In this document: positions 32,671 to 44,077 of the stretch, piece by piece
How the letters are laid out: every line of letters starts with the position of its first letter
How positions within the stretch are numbered: position 1 is the stretch's first letter
Assembly (NCBI GenBank): GCA_010094025.1
Contig: ML991796.1
Coordinates: forward strand, 1 to 64,000
Direction of reading: 5' to 3'
DNA from: Viridothelium virens
Lineage: Eukaryota > Ascomycota > Dothideomycetes > Trypetheliales > Trypetheliaceae
Length of the DNA stretch: 64,000 bases
Program-made: the position numbers and the translations under genes
The notes under the pieces: generated by a model
Seen by the model: the letters and a program-made list of their open reading frames with translations, nothing else
The model's database searches: none
What the model was told of the DNA's origin: nothing

Positions 32671-33031
32671 TCAAATCCACCTTAGATTGGACTCTGAAAA
32701 CCATTTGCCACCATCATAGGCACTCGATGGATCCCCTTTAGATTTCAGTTGATACTCCCAGCGGCCTCCCTCGGTCTGCCGGACATCCGCTACGATGAAT
32801 TCCATCAGCATGTGTTTTCCATCCTCCTTTATGTTCATGGTTACTACTTCGCCCTTGCTGAAGGCTTGTACGTACTGATCCACATGAATCAGTCTCCAAG
32901 ACGAACACAACTCGGAAGGAACATTGTCTCAGAAACTCACTTTTTGAGGGTCTCGTGGTGCTACCTGAAGGGAATGTTAGTGACGTGGAACAAATTAACG
33001 TGCAACAATCAGGATCATGTACAAAAGACAT
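32671..33031 (-). CDS. Small conserved fungal protein of unknown function (78 aa)
   Basis: Three exons: 33031-33023 (Met-Ser-Phe only), 32964-32941 and 32874-32671. The 58- and 66-nt introns have GTACAT and GTGAGT donors; the first has a CACTAAC branch and CTTCAG acceptor. The product reads VAPRDPQK, YVQAFSKGEVVTM, then MEFIVADVRQTEGGRWEYQL and KWFSESNL. It is a compact beta-rich domain resembling small hinge-type proteins seen in many ascomycetes that I cannot name. It has no signal peptide. The exact agreement of three tiny exons supports a real gene. Confidence 0.6.
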
Positions 33032-33329
33032 TCGATGCTCTCACTGATACTTATGTTATGCCGCAAAAGCTAGTCTTCATTCACACAGAATTCTCAAGTA
33101 CCAGACGATGAGGCGGAGCAGTTGAGTCGATTGATGTATTGGCGAGAATCCTCAAGAATCGCGGATATCTTCAGACCCCGAGGCAGGTTGTCGACAATGA
33201 TGTAAAAGCAAGAGAACTCGCTCAGCAGTGTTTTTGGAACGCCGGTGATGCAAGTATCTTTTATGCGCACCATGAAGCGCAAAGCTACCTAGAGTTAGGC
33301 TGCCACGTGCTGTGACTAAGTGATTACCA

Positions 33330-34043
33330 AAGTACGTGGGCACCCGAGAGTCAAGCGCCTCCTCGAGTCTTTACCGCGTCATCTCATGTCTCAAATGCCA
33401 TTGCCAGATCAGATCCCACCGACACGACCGAAAACACCACAGATGCCTCTTTATCCTCTTCTACTCCTGATACAGACAACTCCGACGCCGAGCTCGACTA
33501 CACCGTGATCACCTCGTTGGACTTTTCCTTCTCGCTCCACTGGGCCGAGAACGGCAACATCTATGCCGTCCCTTCAAACGATACAAGCGACTCCTCAGCC
33601 GACCCCACAGATGCCTCCGACACCGACTCTAGTGTCGATACCAACGACGTCACTGCCCTCTTCGCCGCGTACAACACTTCCGTACTCGGCGACGCGAATG
33701 GACGAACTCTTCACGGGTACTTGGACGAGTTCTCAGCATACAATGTATCGAGATTGAGACTTCACGATCCTACGGCGATGCCAAGACAGCCGTGGTGTTG
33801 AGCTTAGTGACGGCGCAGGACCCTGCCGGTGGGCAGGATTTCTTGATGGTGGCCAGTACGAACGGGGGTGCGTATGGAACGGTGGTCTGTTTGTACCACG
33901 GGTGTTACCCCAAAGTATTTGTGGTTGCGGATCCCGCTGCTGGGTCGCAGACACTGCAGAATTTGCCGGCGTTGACGGGGCCAGGGGTTAGCATGTGTGG
34001 TCAGATGGTGTTTGAGGCGGACGGGGATGGAGACGGCTTCTAA
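33330..34043 (+). pseudogene. Secreted-protein-like gene with one frame change
   Basis: The first frame runs through a Ser/Thr/Asp-rich tract (33400-33640) and FAAYNTSVLGDANGRTL to NVSRLRLHDPTAMPR, ending at 33801. The sense then continues in another frame as AVVLSLVTAQDPAGGQDF and VCLYHGCYPKVFVVADPAAG to 34043. No splice sites fit, so a one-base change near 33785 is likely. The layout recalls lineage-specific secreted fungal proteins with a low-complexity region. A signal peptide and start were not found upstream. Confidence 0.4.
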
Positions 34044-35229
34044 TGTCGCTTTTGAGGAACCAGTGACGTCTTCTAAGGTATGATTATATGTACATTGCAA
34101 TTCTCAGTTCACTGTTAGAGCTGTCTAGCGTGATCTAACACCGTTGGGACAGACATGGTCCACATACTTCAGCTGCTTTCTAAGCGCTACATTAAAAATT
34201 TGTGGTTCTAGCAGGATCTCATAGAGACAAGCACAAAAATCAGGCTCGTTGGCGCAGGCAAGTGTGCACAGAAGCAGAATGAGAGGTGTCTGTAAGCTCT
34301 AGAGATGAGTGTGTACCTAGTAATCTCTAGGTAGGTTTGCGGCAAAGGCTAAGAGGGCAGTTCTCAGCACGGGCCACATGGCCACATCAGGTATCTTTTT
34401 CTTTCAGAAAATATCGGATACTCTAAGATAATCGCAACATCCAGCAGGTAGATAGTACGAGCTTCAGCTAGTACCTACCCCCGCTACCCCATCTATATAC
34501 GTTCAGGGCGATTATGTGTATGGTGGCGGCCGGTGCGTGAAGCCACATGCAGCCGCACAATTGTGCAAGCTGGAGCGCTGCAAGTGGCTGTGACGATTGG
34601 TCAGGCATTGTCCAATAGGTGGATGACTCAGACGCCTAGTGACTTCGTTCCAGCTTGCTGCTACGATACTACAGTCGCATGTCCGAGATGCTCAGGTATT
34701 CCGCACCCTATTCGCGTGATTGCTCAGCCACGATGGTACTTAACTGCGCCTGCGCCTACAGATTCAACCCCTCGAAGAGCTTTACAGCCGCCACAAGCCG
34801 CCCAGCGCGACCAAGGTGGTACACTCGATCGCAAGACTGCTACTGCCAAGCGCCAAGAGACGCGCCCTCGATCTCGCTAGGCTATTCATAGTAGTGTTTA
34901 CGGTCCATGGCGACGAAAACTGCAGACGGCGTGTACGCTCAACTCTTTGTCACGATGGTATAATGATCAAGCCCTACCTTTTCCGAGTCATACTCATTAC
35001 CTAATAAACGATCTCTTACGTGCTCGGGCGCAGCACTGTGTAGACGATCAACCTCTCAAAAGTCTACACGGTGCCAGGATGGCGTTACGAGCTTCTCACT
35101 GCAACTCAGGCGAAGTCATTACGAGCGAAATAATAAGTCTTCGACAGGTCAGCCACTGCGACCTATTGTCTGATCGAATCACACCTCTTCGCGAGGTAAG
35201 TCAGATCCTCCAAAGCCCTGTTCTCAGAT
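34044..35229. other. Intergenic, no supported gene
   Basis: Several 60-115-codon frames overlap on the plus strand around 34533-35234 but share no features of real proteins. The last 200 bp is the upstream region of the next gene. Confidence 0.45.
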
Positions 35230-35238
35230 TATAAAAAG
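35230..35238 (+). promoter_or_regulatory. TATA box of the small secreted protein gene
   Basis: TATAAAAAG lies 133 bp before the ATG and is followed by a C/T- and CAAC-rich leader, a typical strong fungal core promoter. Confidence 0.6.
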
Positions 35239-35370
35239 GCAGTGAAGCCCTGCCAATTTTCGTCTTCACCATCACGAACAAGACCAATCAAACCTACTCA
35301 CTGATAATCCTCTAATAACTATCTTCTACCTCTCATACTTCAACGTTCAACCACTCACCACAGATACAAT

Positions 35371-35799
35371 ATGCGCTTCTCTCTCATTGCAGCTCTTGCC
35401 CTTGCTGGCTCCGCATTTGCAACTCCGACGCCCGTAAATGCTCCTGATGACGGTCTTCAGAAGCAAATCCAGACTCTCGAGATTGCGATCCTCAACGTCA
35501 TCAACGATATCGTCCAGTCGAATCCAGCCCTCAAGACCGACTACGCCGCTGGCGCACAGCAGTTCGGCGTCCTCACAAATGAGCTCCAAGGTCCTCAGCC
35601 ATGCTCACCGTTCACTCCCGGCAAGCCGACGACCCAGAGTGCCGCGATTCAGGCGCTTCAATCCTCGACGAGCAGACTGCAATCGCTTTCGCTCGATCTC
35701 CTCAACCCAGCTAACAAGCTCGCGGATGGTGCATTCCATGCTGATGTCTGCCAAGCTGCCAGCTACTATTCCGCAGTCTCGAGTTTCGTTGGGGCTTGA
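35371..35799 (+). CDS. Small secreted helical protein (142 aa)
   Basis: Signal peptide MRFSLIAALALAGSAFA with likely cleavage before TPTPVNA. The mature part is about 125 aa with two amphipathic helices (LQKQIQTLEIAILNVINDIV; IQALQSSTSRLQSLSLDLL) and two Cys (in PQPCSPF and ADVCQA) that could form one disulfide bridge. The shape recalls cell-wall or hydrophobic-surface-binding (HsbA-like) proteins, but I cannot claim membership. There is no intron. A TATA box and a C/T-rich leader stand upstream, and codon use is C-rich, which suggests strong expression. Confidence 0.75.
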   Translation: MRFSLIAALALAGSAFATPTPVNAPDDGLQKQIQTLEIAILNVINDIVQSNPALKTDYAAGAQQFGVLTNELQGPQPCSPFTPGKPTTQSAAIQALQSSTSRLQSLSLDLLNPANKLADGAFHADVCQAASYYSAVSSFVGA

Positions 35800-36690
35800 A
35801 AGGGTGTGCTGGAAGATAGTGAACAAAGATCCTTGATTGCTCAATTTTGTCCTTCTATGTTGTATGATTACAGTGCAAGAAAGTCATTCTTTGTCCAGCG
35901 ACTTGTCATTCATTCTAATATTTATTACAACCCAAGTTCAAATTGAAAATTGATTATTTTTATATCCGAATTGCATTTACTATTAAAGTTTCGCCCTCCC
36001 GCAGAAAGGCAATGTATAACATCAGGGCTTTCCGAGTCTGATTTGGTAGACTGACTTTCGCCTTTCCTTGAGAACGTAAGGCCTAGACCTCAGACCTATG
36101 AAACATTCACCAATGGATCCGGCTACATTTTTACTAGATCCTCGAGTGATGTACCGTGCTGACCTGATGTTGATGTGCGGCTCCATCTCCTGAAAGTACA
36201 CACCACTGGGAAGGATCGGGTGAGCTATATTCAATGAAAGAGTGGGCTTAGTACTGCCATTGAATTGAGGTCTACGTATGAAGCCAAGGCAATGCGTTAG
36301 CAGCTTTGGAATGAAAATGGGGATATAGGTCTGGACCTCAAAGGCTGACTATTATTTGGCGATATTAGCGAATCGCTAATGTGTGCCAAATATGGTATAG
36401 TCTACATCGATCTGAATTGATGGGTCCCTTGTGAATCAGCGCATAAAAGCACTCATTTCGCTAACTATAAGATTCCATGAGATATGTTTGATAGCATGAA
36501 TGAAAGACAGTAGTAAGAGGTCGTTGCTTCTCGAGCTAACATTATTTCGCAATTTGCTCGTATCTCCACCCAATTCCCAGATGAGCCTAATCTCTTGATA
36601 AATTTGCTCCGTACCAGCTATCGTACATATGTGTCTTTTGTGATACCTTCACATTGTCTGCTTCTAGAGCTCATGCTTGGCCTGCATCTA
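35800..36690. other. Intergenic, no supported gene
   Basis: 3' flank of the secreted-protein gene and featureless sequence up to the MITE. Confidence 0.5.
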
Positions 36691-36769
36691 CAGTCATACG
36701 AAAAAAATGTCCGCTCGCTGGTGCGGGAAAATTGCTCAGGGTTGCATGGGTACTTTTGTCCTAGTACTG
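36691..36769 (-). mobile_element. 79-bp MITE, copy 3
   Basis: Bounded by CAGT and ACTG with TA on both sides (36689-36690 and 36770-36771). It is the same length as the other two copies and in opposite orientation to 9331-9409. Conserved core CAATTTTCCCG and CCAGCGAGCGGACA on the minus strand. Confidence 0.75.
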
Positions 36770-36771
36770 TA

Positions 36772-37931
36772 ATATGTGGTAGCCCGAGTTCTTCAGTTGA
36801 AATGTGGTTCTACAGTAAATGCAGATACTTACATCCCAGGCCAATCTCGATACCTGAGTTCAGTAGACCTGATAGTTTTCAGTATTCTCGAAAGACTTGT
36901 TAATGAGCTGGGCTTTCCACAGGGGCACCATTTTAATCGAGCTTTCTTTGAAAATTCGATTAGACAGTCTAAAATGATCAAAAGGAAATTAGGTTTCAAG
37001 ACAATTACTAGCCTACTGTCAAGTCGGGCCTGCAGATTTGTGTATTACGTCCAGAGACGAAAGGCAATCAGAAAGGTATATGTACATGTAGTGAGCACGG
37101 CGGTGACAAAGTACTAAACCTTGTGCATTTAATGCATGGTGGGGCATGTGGGGCTAGATAGCGCACTGACCGCAGTACAGCCCGTTTTAGTCTTAGTGTG
37201 CCTTGGTAGTACCGACTTGCATGAACGAGAACGAGATTGTCTCCCGTCAGCTTTGCCACAACAACACACGTCAATGCCCGGCGCCCGTAACTTAGATACC
37301 TAGTAATATTCCTTAGCTCTTCACTCGGACCCACAACTCGTCAACCGGCAAAAGTCTTTGCAATTTCACAGCTTGCAGAGTTCGAGTCTGACCCAGATAT
37401 CATTCTGAGAAATCGTCAAATTGAGTTTTCTTTCACTAAGCAGAGGGGCAAGATGCTTGAGCTTCGAATCAGAACGCTGAAGTATGTACTCCGCACAGTG
37501 TCCAGACTAAATAAATCACCTGACCGGTGAAGGATTGCTATACTAAGATGGCTCCACCGTCTCACTCATCCTGACTAGGTAGGTAGGCACTTACATCATG
37601 TGCAAAAAGCAATGATACCAACTTCAGCTATGCACATGAATGGTATTCGAGTGGACGCACTTGCCGGCCAGTGTATTCTACATCTCTCACATCATCTTCC
37701 TTGTCTCTTCTGTACACATCTTCATTCGGAGGATTGTCGTGGCAATTCCTGTATTTCCTCGCTATCCGAGATGATACAGCTCAGTCAATTACGAATTATT
37801 GATTGAAGTGCTGTGGAAAAGCTCATTGAGAGCCCCGGCCAAGCTCCATTCCGTATAGGATATTGGCATCGTCTCGGAAACCTCTGGCCTGTGTCTCCTC
37901 ACCTGCCAGCCTTTCATCTTCCATTACCACG
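36772..37931. other. Intergenic, no supported gene
   Basis: Contains a short TAGGTAGG simple repeat near 37577 and the promoter region of the rhodopsin-like gene. No coding sequence is supported. Confidence 0.45.
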
Positions 37932-39284
37932 ATGCCGGCGTTCAACGCGGAACCACCTGCACAGCTTGCAGTCAGCATTCTGCTACCGCTGTTGGGGAGC
38001 TTCATAATCGCGTTGCGGTTCTGGTTGCGGATAACAAGGAAGACAGGACTTGGTACAGATGACTGGCTCTGTCTACCGGCTCTGGTCTGCACGTGGGGAT
38101 GTGCTGCAGTTGTTTACTGGGGTAAGTGTACTCGTTTCAACCCACCGACGCAATAATAATTGCTGTACTCATGCTCATAGAACCGCATTAGGGGTTTCCA
38201 AACATGCAGTCGGCCAGCATTCTCCTCCGCAAGAGAATATCAATGCATTTAAAAATGCCTACAGCGCGCAGTTATCAATTGTGCACAAATCCACTGTAAT
38301 ATTCACATTCCTCACGTACTTTGCTCTGGGCTTCGCCAAACTTTCAGCCCTCTTCTTCTACCGGAGAATCTTCCGTGGACCCATCTTCAACATTGTGACT
38401 TGGACACTCATCACGCTCGTCCTCCTTTGGATGTTGGTCTTTGGTCTCCTTTTCATTTTCAGCTGCGGTACCCACTTCGAGTATTTCTGGGCCACGCTTG
38501 AGAACGTTGAGACCAGTTGTTTGGATGTTTTCTCCCAAGTGACTGGGGGAGCCGCTGTCGACTTCATCCTAGACGTCTTCATCTTCTCCGTACCGGCCGT
38601 CATGGTATGGCGACTTCAAATGTCCAGAGAGCGTAAGATTGGGGTCATTGGTGTCTTTTTGACCGGCGCAATGTGAGTCTCTAATCCCCCATTCAAATAG
38701 CAATTTCATGTCCCATAACCCCCTATCGTACTCCTCGAAGAACGGATTCCCTAATTCAACCCAGCTCCATCGCCTTTAGTGTTCTCCATCTTGTCGGGGC
38801 TAGTTCCCTCGCCTATACTCGCGTCCACCCAGGAAGCGGCATGACTCTTGGCGTAGCCGACACTGATGCTATTAGTGTGGCCTCCATTGTCATGATGCTT
38901 GCCATGGTTGAGGTCGGCGTCGCCCTCATCGCCATTTGCCTCCCCACGCTCTACACCGGCACGTTCTTCCACAATATCCGATGGGCTTGGATCTCGCGCC
39001 GAGCCTCCAAACGTGGATCACATCGCGTTGGAAGTAAGCATGATTATCGTGGCTATCAAGCGACGTCGAGGTCGAATAAGGGGTCGAATAAGGGGACGAA
39101 TCATTCTGTCCGCGAGTCGGGGGAAGATTCGGAGACGGAGTTACGTGGAATTGGGTATCGAATGGACTTTTGGGTCGAGAGTCAGGCAGCAGATACAAGG
39201 AGTACCGAAGCGAAGAGGAGGTATGAAGACTTGTTTCCACCAGCGTCAGGCAGAGTGGAGGCGCACCCGAATGAGGCTGTGTAA
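37932..39284 (+). CDS. Rhodopsin-like (fungal seven-helix, PTH11-related) integral membrane protein (391 aa)
   Basis: Exons 37932-38121, 38192-38672 and 38780-39284. The first intron uses ATTAG at 38191 rather than the nearer CATAG, because only this keeps the conserved frame; the second is GTGAGT...TTTAG. Seven hydrophobic segments are visible, beginning LAVSILLPLLGSFIIAL, with the family motifs TGLGTDDWLCL after helix 1, ALGFAKLSALFFYRRIF at helices 3-4, and ALIAICLPTL near helix 7. The cytoplasmic tail is polar and contains SNKGSNKGTN from a short DNA repeat near 39070-39100. Members sit in the plasma membrane; PTH11-like ones act as surface sensors, but most, like this, have no known ligand. 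No CFEM domain precedes it. Confidence 0.8.
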
Positions 39285-39495
39285 AGACACTGCGCACAAT
39301 GGGCTCAGGCAGGAATATTTCTGGACAACGAGCAATGGAATTGTTCCGAGGTAAGTAACCTAAGACACTGAGAGTGCACCAAGGGAGAAAAGCTTAGTTA
39401 TTTTTCCAGCAATACTAAAAGGGTGACCGCCCTCTCACCTCTACCATTCGACAACCCTCCCCATCATTCCCCGCCACAAACGACCCCTCCTCATA
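39285..39495. other. Intergenic between convergent genes
   Basis: About 210 bp between the 3' ends of the rhodopsin-like and hydrolase genes; C-rich, with no other feature. Confidence 0.5.
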
Positions 39496-40392
39496 CTACG
39501 CACCAGCCTCTCCGTCCTTCTTCCCACCAACCACCCTCCCCAAAAACCTCCTCATCAACCCCGCCAACTCCACCCAATCCGTCTCCACCGCAAAATGGCC
39601 CGTATCCAAAAACGTCACCTCCGCCCCCGGTACATCGCGCCGAAACGCCTCCGCGCCCGGCGGCACAAACGCCGGATCATTCTTGCCCCACGCCACCAGC
39701 AGCGGCGGCTGGCGCTCCCTCAACCACGCCTGAAAGCGGGGGTACAGCTCGACGTTCGTTTGGTAGTCATACAGCAGGTCCAGCTGCGCGTCCGCGGTGC
39801 CAGGCCGCGCCACGCTCTGCGCGTAGTCCAGGGTCCAGGCGGCGGGGTCGAGGCGGTCGAGATGGGAGGCTGGCACGCCGGTGGTGTACTGCGACGCGAA
39901 GCCATCGAGGGTGAGGACGTTATCGCGTATGAAGGAGCGGTCGGCTGCGGAGTGGGAGCGCCAGTAGGCCATGATGGGGTCCCAGAAGGGGTGGCCGAAG
40001 CCGTCGAGGTAGGCGTTACCGTTTTGCGTGATTAGCGCGGTGATGGTGAAGTCGGGTTGCAGGGCGAGGCGTAGGCCGACAGGGGCGCCGTAGTCGAAGA
40101 TGTAGAGCGAGAAGGTGGTGAGGTTGAGGGCGAGGAGGAAGGCGGAGATGGTGCTGGTGAGGGCGGAGAAGGTGTAGGTGTAGTTGGATGGTGTGGTGGT
40201 GAAGCCGAAGCTGGGCATGTCGGGGGCGATGATGTGGTAGGAGTCTGAGAGGAGGGGAATGAGGTTGCGGTACTGGAATGAGGAAGCTGGGAAGCCATGC
40301 AAGAGGAGGAGGGTGGGCTTGGAGGTCGAGCCGGCTTCGCGGTAGAAGACGTTCACCCCGTCGGCGACGGTGAGGTTGTGATAGGTGGTCAT
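39496..40392 (-). CDS. Alpha/beta-hydrolase, haloalkane dehalogenase/epoxide hydrolase type (298 aa)
   Basis: The first ATG (40392) is used. The oxyanion-hole motif LLLLHGFPASS spans residues 28-38. The nucleophile elbow reads YIFDYGAPVGL with Asp100 as nucleophile, which points to the dehalogenase/epoxide-hydrolase branch rather than to Ser esterases. The acid is Asp239 in GKNDPAF and the base His266 in DTGHFAVE. The cap domain lies between about 125 and 215. Length matches the family (about 290-310). There is no signal peptide, so it is probably cytosolic. Substrate unknown. Third positions are unusually G/C-rich compared with genes to the left. Confidence 0.85.
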   Translation of the reverse strand: MTTYHNLTVADGVNVFYREAGSTSKPTLLLLHGFPASSFQYRNLIPLLSDSYHIIAPDMPSFGFTTTPSNYTYTFSALTSTISAFLLALNLTTFSLYIFDYGAPVGLRLALQPDFTITALITQNGNAYLDGFGHPFWDPIMAYWRSHSAADRSFIRDNVLTLDGFASQYTTGVPASHLDRLDPAAWTLDYAQSVARPGTADAQLDLLYDYQTNVELYPRFQAWLRERQPPLLVAWGKNDPAFVPPGAEAFRRDVPGAEVTFLDTGHFAVETDWVELAGLMRRFLGRVVGGKKDGEAGA

Positions 40393-43263
40393 GTTGGCTG
40401 GAATGATTGTGCTAAAACCTAGGATGGGAGAGGGGAAACAATCTGTCGGCCGCAAATTGTCGTCTTGGTTGGTGGTTGGGTGTCCTAATTTATAGAGTCG
40501 GGAGGTCCTATAGAATACGAAATATGAAGATACACAGACGTCTGAGTATGCAATTACGTCACAAAGTTACAATTAGTCGAAGGATTGGTCGCTAAAACAG
40601 CAAAAAACATAAATAGGCTGCTGTGTCATCAATGTAAAATCTGGTTGCCATTCCGCAAAGGGTATTAAGTAGTTACCTAGATAGGTAGGTACACCATAAC
40701 TTGACGAGTCTAGATGGTGAAATATTTGGGATATCCTGCAGAGCTGCCATGGTACTGCTTAGCGTTGCATGTTCGACCAATGACAAGATTCGCCGTAATT
40801 CGACCGATTGGAGAACGTAAGCCACTGCATATCCGCAGGGCGTGGCCATGATTGGCGCGAGTGTCAGATCTCGGTATTGTTTCGCGCCCACGCGGAATTT
40901 GCAGCTTCAAAAACTCATTGCCTGAAGCTTTGATTCCGCTTCATATAATCCGCTGATTTGCACGTTCGGCCTGCCTTAAATTCTTTTGGATGGGGAACTT
41001 ACGGGTGATGACGCACTGTATTGATCAATATAGACCTGAGGCTGATGCTGGATGCTCACGTCAAAGAGTTTAAAACTAGGCGGTGGTAAGAAATGTTGGT
41101 TCAAGTTGTCTCTTTATGTATGAACGACAGCCAGTAAGAGCCAATGCCGGAAATGTTTTGGTAGACCGAATGATTGACGTAAAAGTAAATGGACAAGAAT
41201 GGAGGTTGCGGAGATCATGAAACATTACTGTGGACTTGCACTTTCTCGAACTAGTGCTCTAGCTACTGCTCGTTGGCATCAACACAAACGCTCCCGAGAC
41301 GAACAATACACTCAAACAGAATGAAAAGACAGATGGTAGATGGGTTTTGGGAATGACCCAATACTCGAGCTTGCAGATTTCATTGCGTCAGTCTCGGGTC
41401 GGACCCCATGGAATTAGTCGATCTAGGCTATCGCGGTGTCGAGGTAATGACAATGATCTTTGCGAACAGGCAAGACATTGTCGGATTGATTGGAATCAAG
41501 ATATAGTCAAATCTTTGAAGGCAAAGAAACCAGGTGATGTTGTCCTTGTCGCAGCACTGGTGACCATTGGATTTCCGACTTCAATCTTTCGACACTCATG
41601 GGTAGTAAGGAGAAATTGTGGGGCATTCGTTACACGATTAATGAATGTGTTAATTATGGCATATGTTGCACAATACCTTCGGAGATTAAATATCCAATGT
41701 TTCAAAAGCTGCATCATAAAGGCAGCTGGAAAACGCTGTTTCGGAGGCAAAGGTGCCAAGGTCTCGGCTGATAGGAAATTTTATTGCCTCCTCTTTTCAC
41801 CATCAGAAAGCGTTCGGAAACTGACAAAAGTTTAGACGACTAATAGCACCAGTGAAGCGGCGAACCGTAATTCGTGTGAGTACATTGTTCCCGACGATGA
41901 CTTGAATAGGTACCTGTGTATGTATTCCCATAAAGATATCTAAGCCGTGAAGTTTGCTTAGTTTCGAGGCTTCCGAAGCCACCAACCTTATCTTTTCTCC
42001 GTTTCTGAGTTCTGCGACGCCCGGTAATGTTTGCGATTGATGGAAGTTTAGTTGGAGATCTCGTTTCTCTGCCGCGATTTTCAATTAGGGCGAGCGCGGG
42101 TATTTAGGCTATTGTGGAAGTCAGTCACGAAAGGTGAAGAGAAAAAATCTGGCCGCCATCGCGACTTCGACCAAAGCCAAAGGTGCAAACCACCAAACGT
42201 CCTCCAACGTCGCCGCGGATCAGTGGGTCCAGATGCAGGAACAGGCCTTTTCATCCCTTACCTTCCGAGATGACTTTGCCTAATCTCGCATGGTCGGCGA
42301 GCGCCATCTTGGCATCCTACCGCCTCAATTCAAAAGCGCGGAAGGTAAAGAAAGGACACGCGACACTACCTTATCTTTGCCGTAAATGCCTGACTCGAGA
42401 TGTGGGGTACTTGTGGTGATGCTTAACACGAGTGGAGGATGGATGGTGGTCGGAGATGGGCTTGCCCTCTAGTAACAAAACCGTTCAGCTTCGAAGTTCC
42501 AACACGGTTCCATGGTTTCTGTCTGCCTTCTTGCAAGTCCCATCAGCGTGTTTGTGCAACCCGCGCGTGAGGCTTCTCGGACAAGCACCCCAAATTGGCA
42601 TTGTCCCACCAAAGCAGCTGCGTAGAACCAGGATAAAAGATGAAGATTATTATATCGAAACTCAGCGGCCAAGAACCCTAATCTTCTCTGTAAGGCGCAC
42701 TCATTGGCTGCCAGCGGAAATGGTCTCTGGGATGGTGATCCCATCAGGGAAGCGCCGAGGCGGGATTGGGAGATTGTTTGGCGCGCTTCATTTCGTTAAA
42801 AGCGGAACTTCGACCAGAAACGGTGAATCTATCCACTAAAATGTGTAACCAGCAGACTGTAACCTCAGTTGCAGCCAGTTGGCGTCTTCGTATTCGGCGC
42901 GACCCCTTTTCTCCTCCGAAAGATACGTACCAAATGCAGGTCAGACATAGGACGGGTTTAGCGTCAGGTACGAGATGCAGCTCCTCTCCTTTAGCGTTTG
43001 TTTGTGCTTCCCCAGAGGGGCCCGTCCCGTCTGCATGAGATGAATTCTGCTCTTTGCAAGCAGCGCGGTATAAAGAAGCTTCTCGCTACGAACCGTCACG
43101 TCTTTTCTTTCCTCCTCTTTTCACGCCAGTCTGTCGTTTGAAACATATACACCGGTTATCACCGATTTCACTCGTTCCCACCTTCAACGATCATAGTCAA
43201 TCTTTCAACGTCTCTCTCTACACCACTAAACAAACCATCTTAATATTCCCCTAATCAATCAAC
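40393..43263. other. Long intergenic stretch, no supported gene
   Basis: Contains a TAGGTAGG simple repeat near 40671-40691 and several overlapping frames (41347-41835, 42084-41803, 42432-42839) without domains, signal peptides or splice logic. The last 150 bp are CT- and CAAC-rich and look like the promoter and leader of the GPI-protein gene. Confidence 0.5.
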
Positions 43264-44077
43264 ATGCGTTTCTCCACTGCTGCCGTTGCCGCTGCTGCCT
43301 TCGCCTCTGGCGTCGTTGCTACTGGTGAGGATGAGAGCAGCTACAGCAGCTCCGTAGCCTACACCACCGAGATTGTCACCCACCTGACAACCTACTGCCC
43401 GGAGAGCACCTCCTTGACCGTCGGTGGTTCCACCTACACCGTCAGCGAGGCCACCACCCTTACCATCTCCGACTGCTCTTGCACCGTCACCAAGCCAGTC
43501 ACCACGCCAGTCAGCACCTCGTAAGTCCCCACCCTCCATCGAATCCCTCTCCTTCCCTCCTCCCTACTAACTCCCTGCCCTCAGCGCCGCAACCTCCGTC
43601 CCTGCCGCGCCCCCAACCAGCGCAGCCACCACCTCCGCGGTCGCCTCCAGCCCAACCACCGCAGCCACCTCCGTCGCCACCTCCCCGGCGTCCTCCCCGG
43701 CGTCCTCCCCCGCCACCTCCGCCATAACCACCATTTCAGCAAGCTCCCCAGCAAGCTCCGCCGCCACCTCCGCCGCCACCTCCCCCGCGGCCTCGTCCCC
43801 CGCCGCCAGCAGCCCGGCCACCGTTTCGCAAGCGACGTCCGTCGTCACCTCCGCCGCAAGCTACGCCCCCAGCGTCGTCCCCACCAGCTTCAGCTACGTG
43901 CCCAGCGCCGGCGCGTCGCTGCCCTACGGCACCAACGGCACTGCTCCTACCGCGCCCGCGGGCAAGCCCAGCGGTGCGAGCGCCGCGCCTTCGTCGTTTA
44001 CTGGGGCCGCGGCTCCGGCTTATGGGGCGCCGGCTGTGGGGTTGGCGGCTGCGATGGGGTTGGTGGCGATGTTGTGA
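43264..44077 (+). CDS. GPI-anchored Ser/Thr/Ala-rich cell-wall protein (249 aa)
   Basis: Exons 43264-43520 and 43585-44077; the intron has GTAAGT, a CTAAC branch and CTCAG. A signal peptide ([19 protein letters not shown]) is followed by a short Cys-bearing head ([19 protein letters not shown], then [10 protein letters not shown]) of the kind found in fungal wall glycoproteins. Then comes a long Ala/Ser/Thr/Pro repeat region ([15 protein letters not shown]-like) that would be densely O-mannosylated. The hydrophobic C-terminus [13 protein letters not shown] after a small-residue omega site is a GPI-attachment signal. The ORF continues in the intron only as a short false tail. Role: surface coat or adhesion, by analogy. 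Confidence 0.85.

Noticed and set aside
34533-35234. Plus-strand frames of 60-115 codons
   Set aside because: Mutually overlapping, no recognisable content, upstream of a well-defined TATA promoter.
41347-42839. Frames of 90-162 codons on both strands
   Set aside because: No domain, no consistent introns, and composition like the surrounding intergenic DNA.
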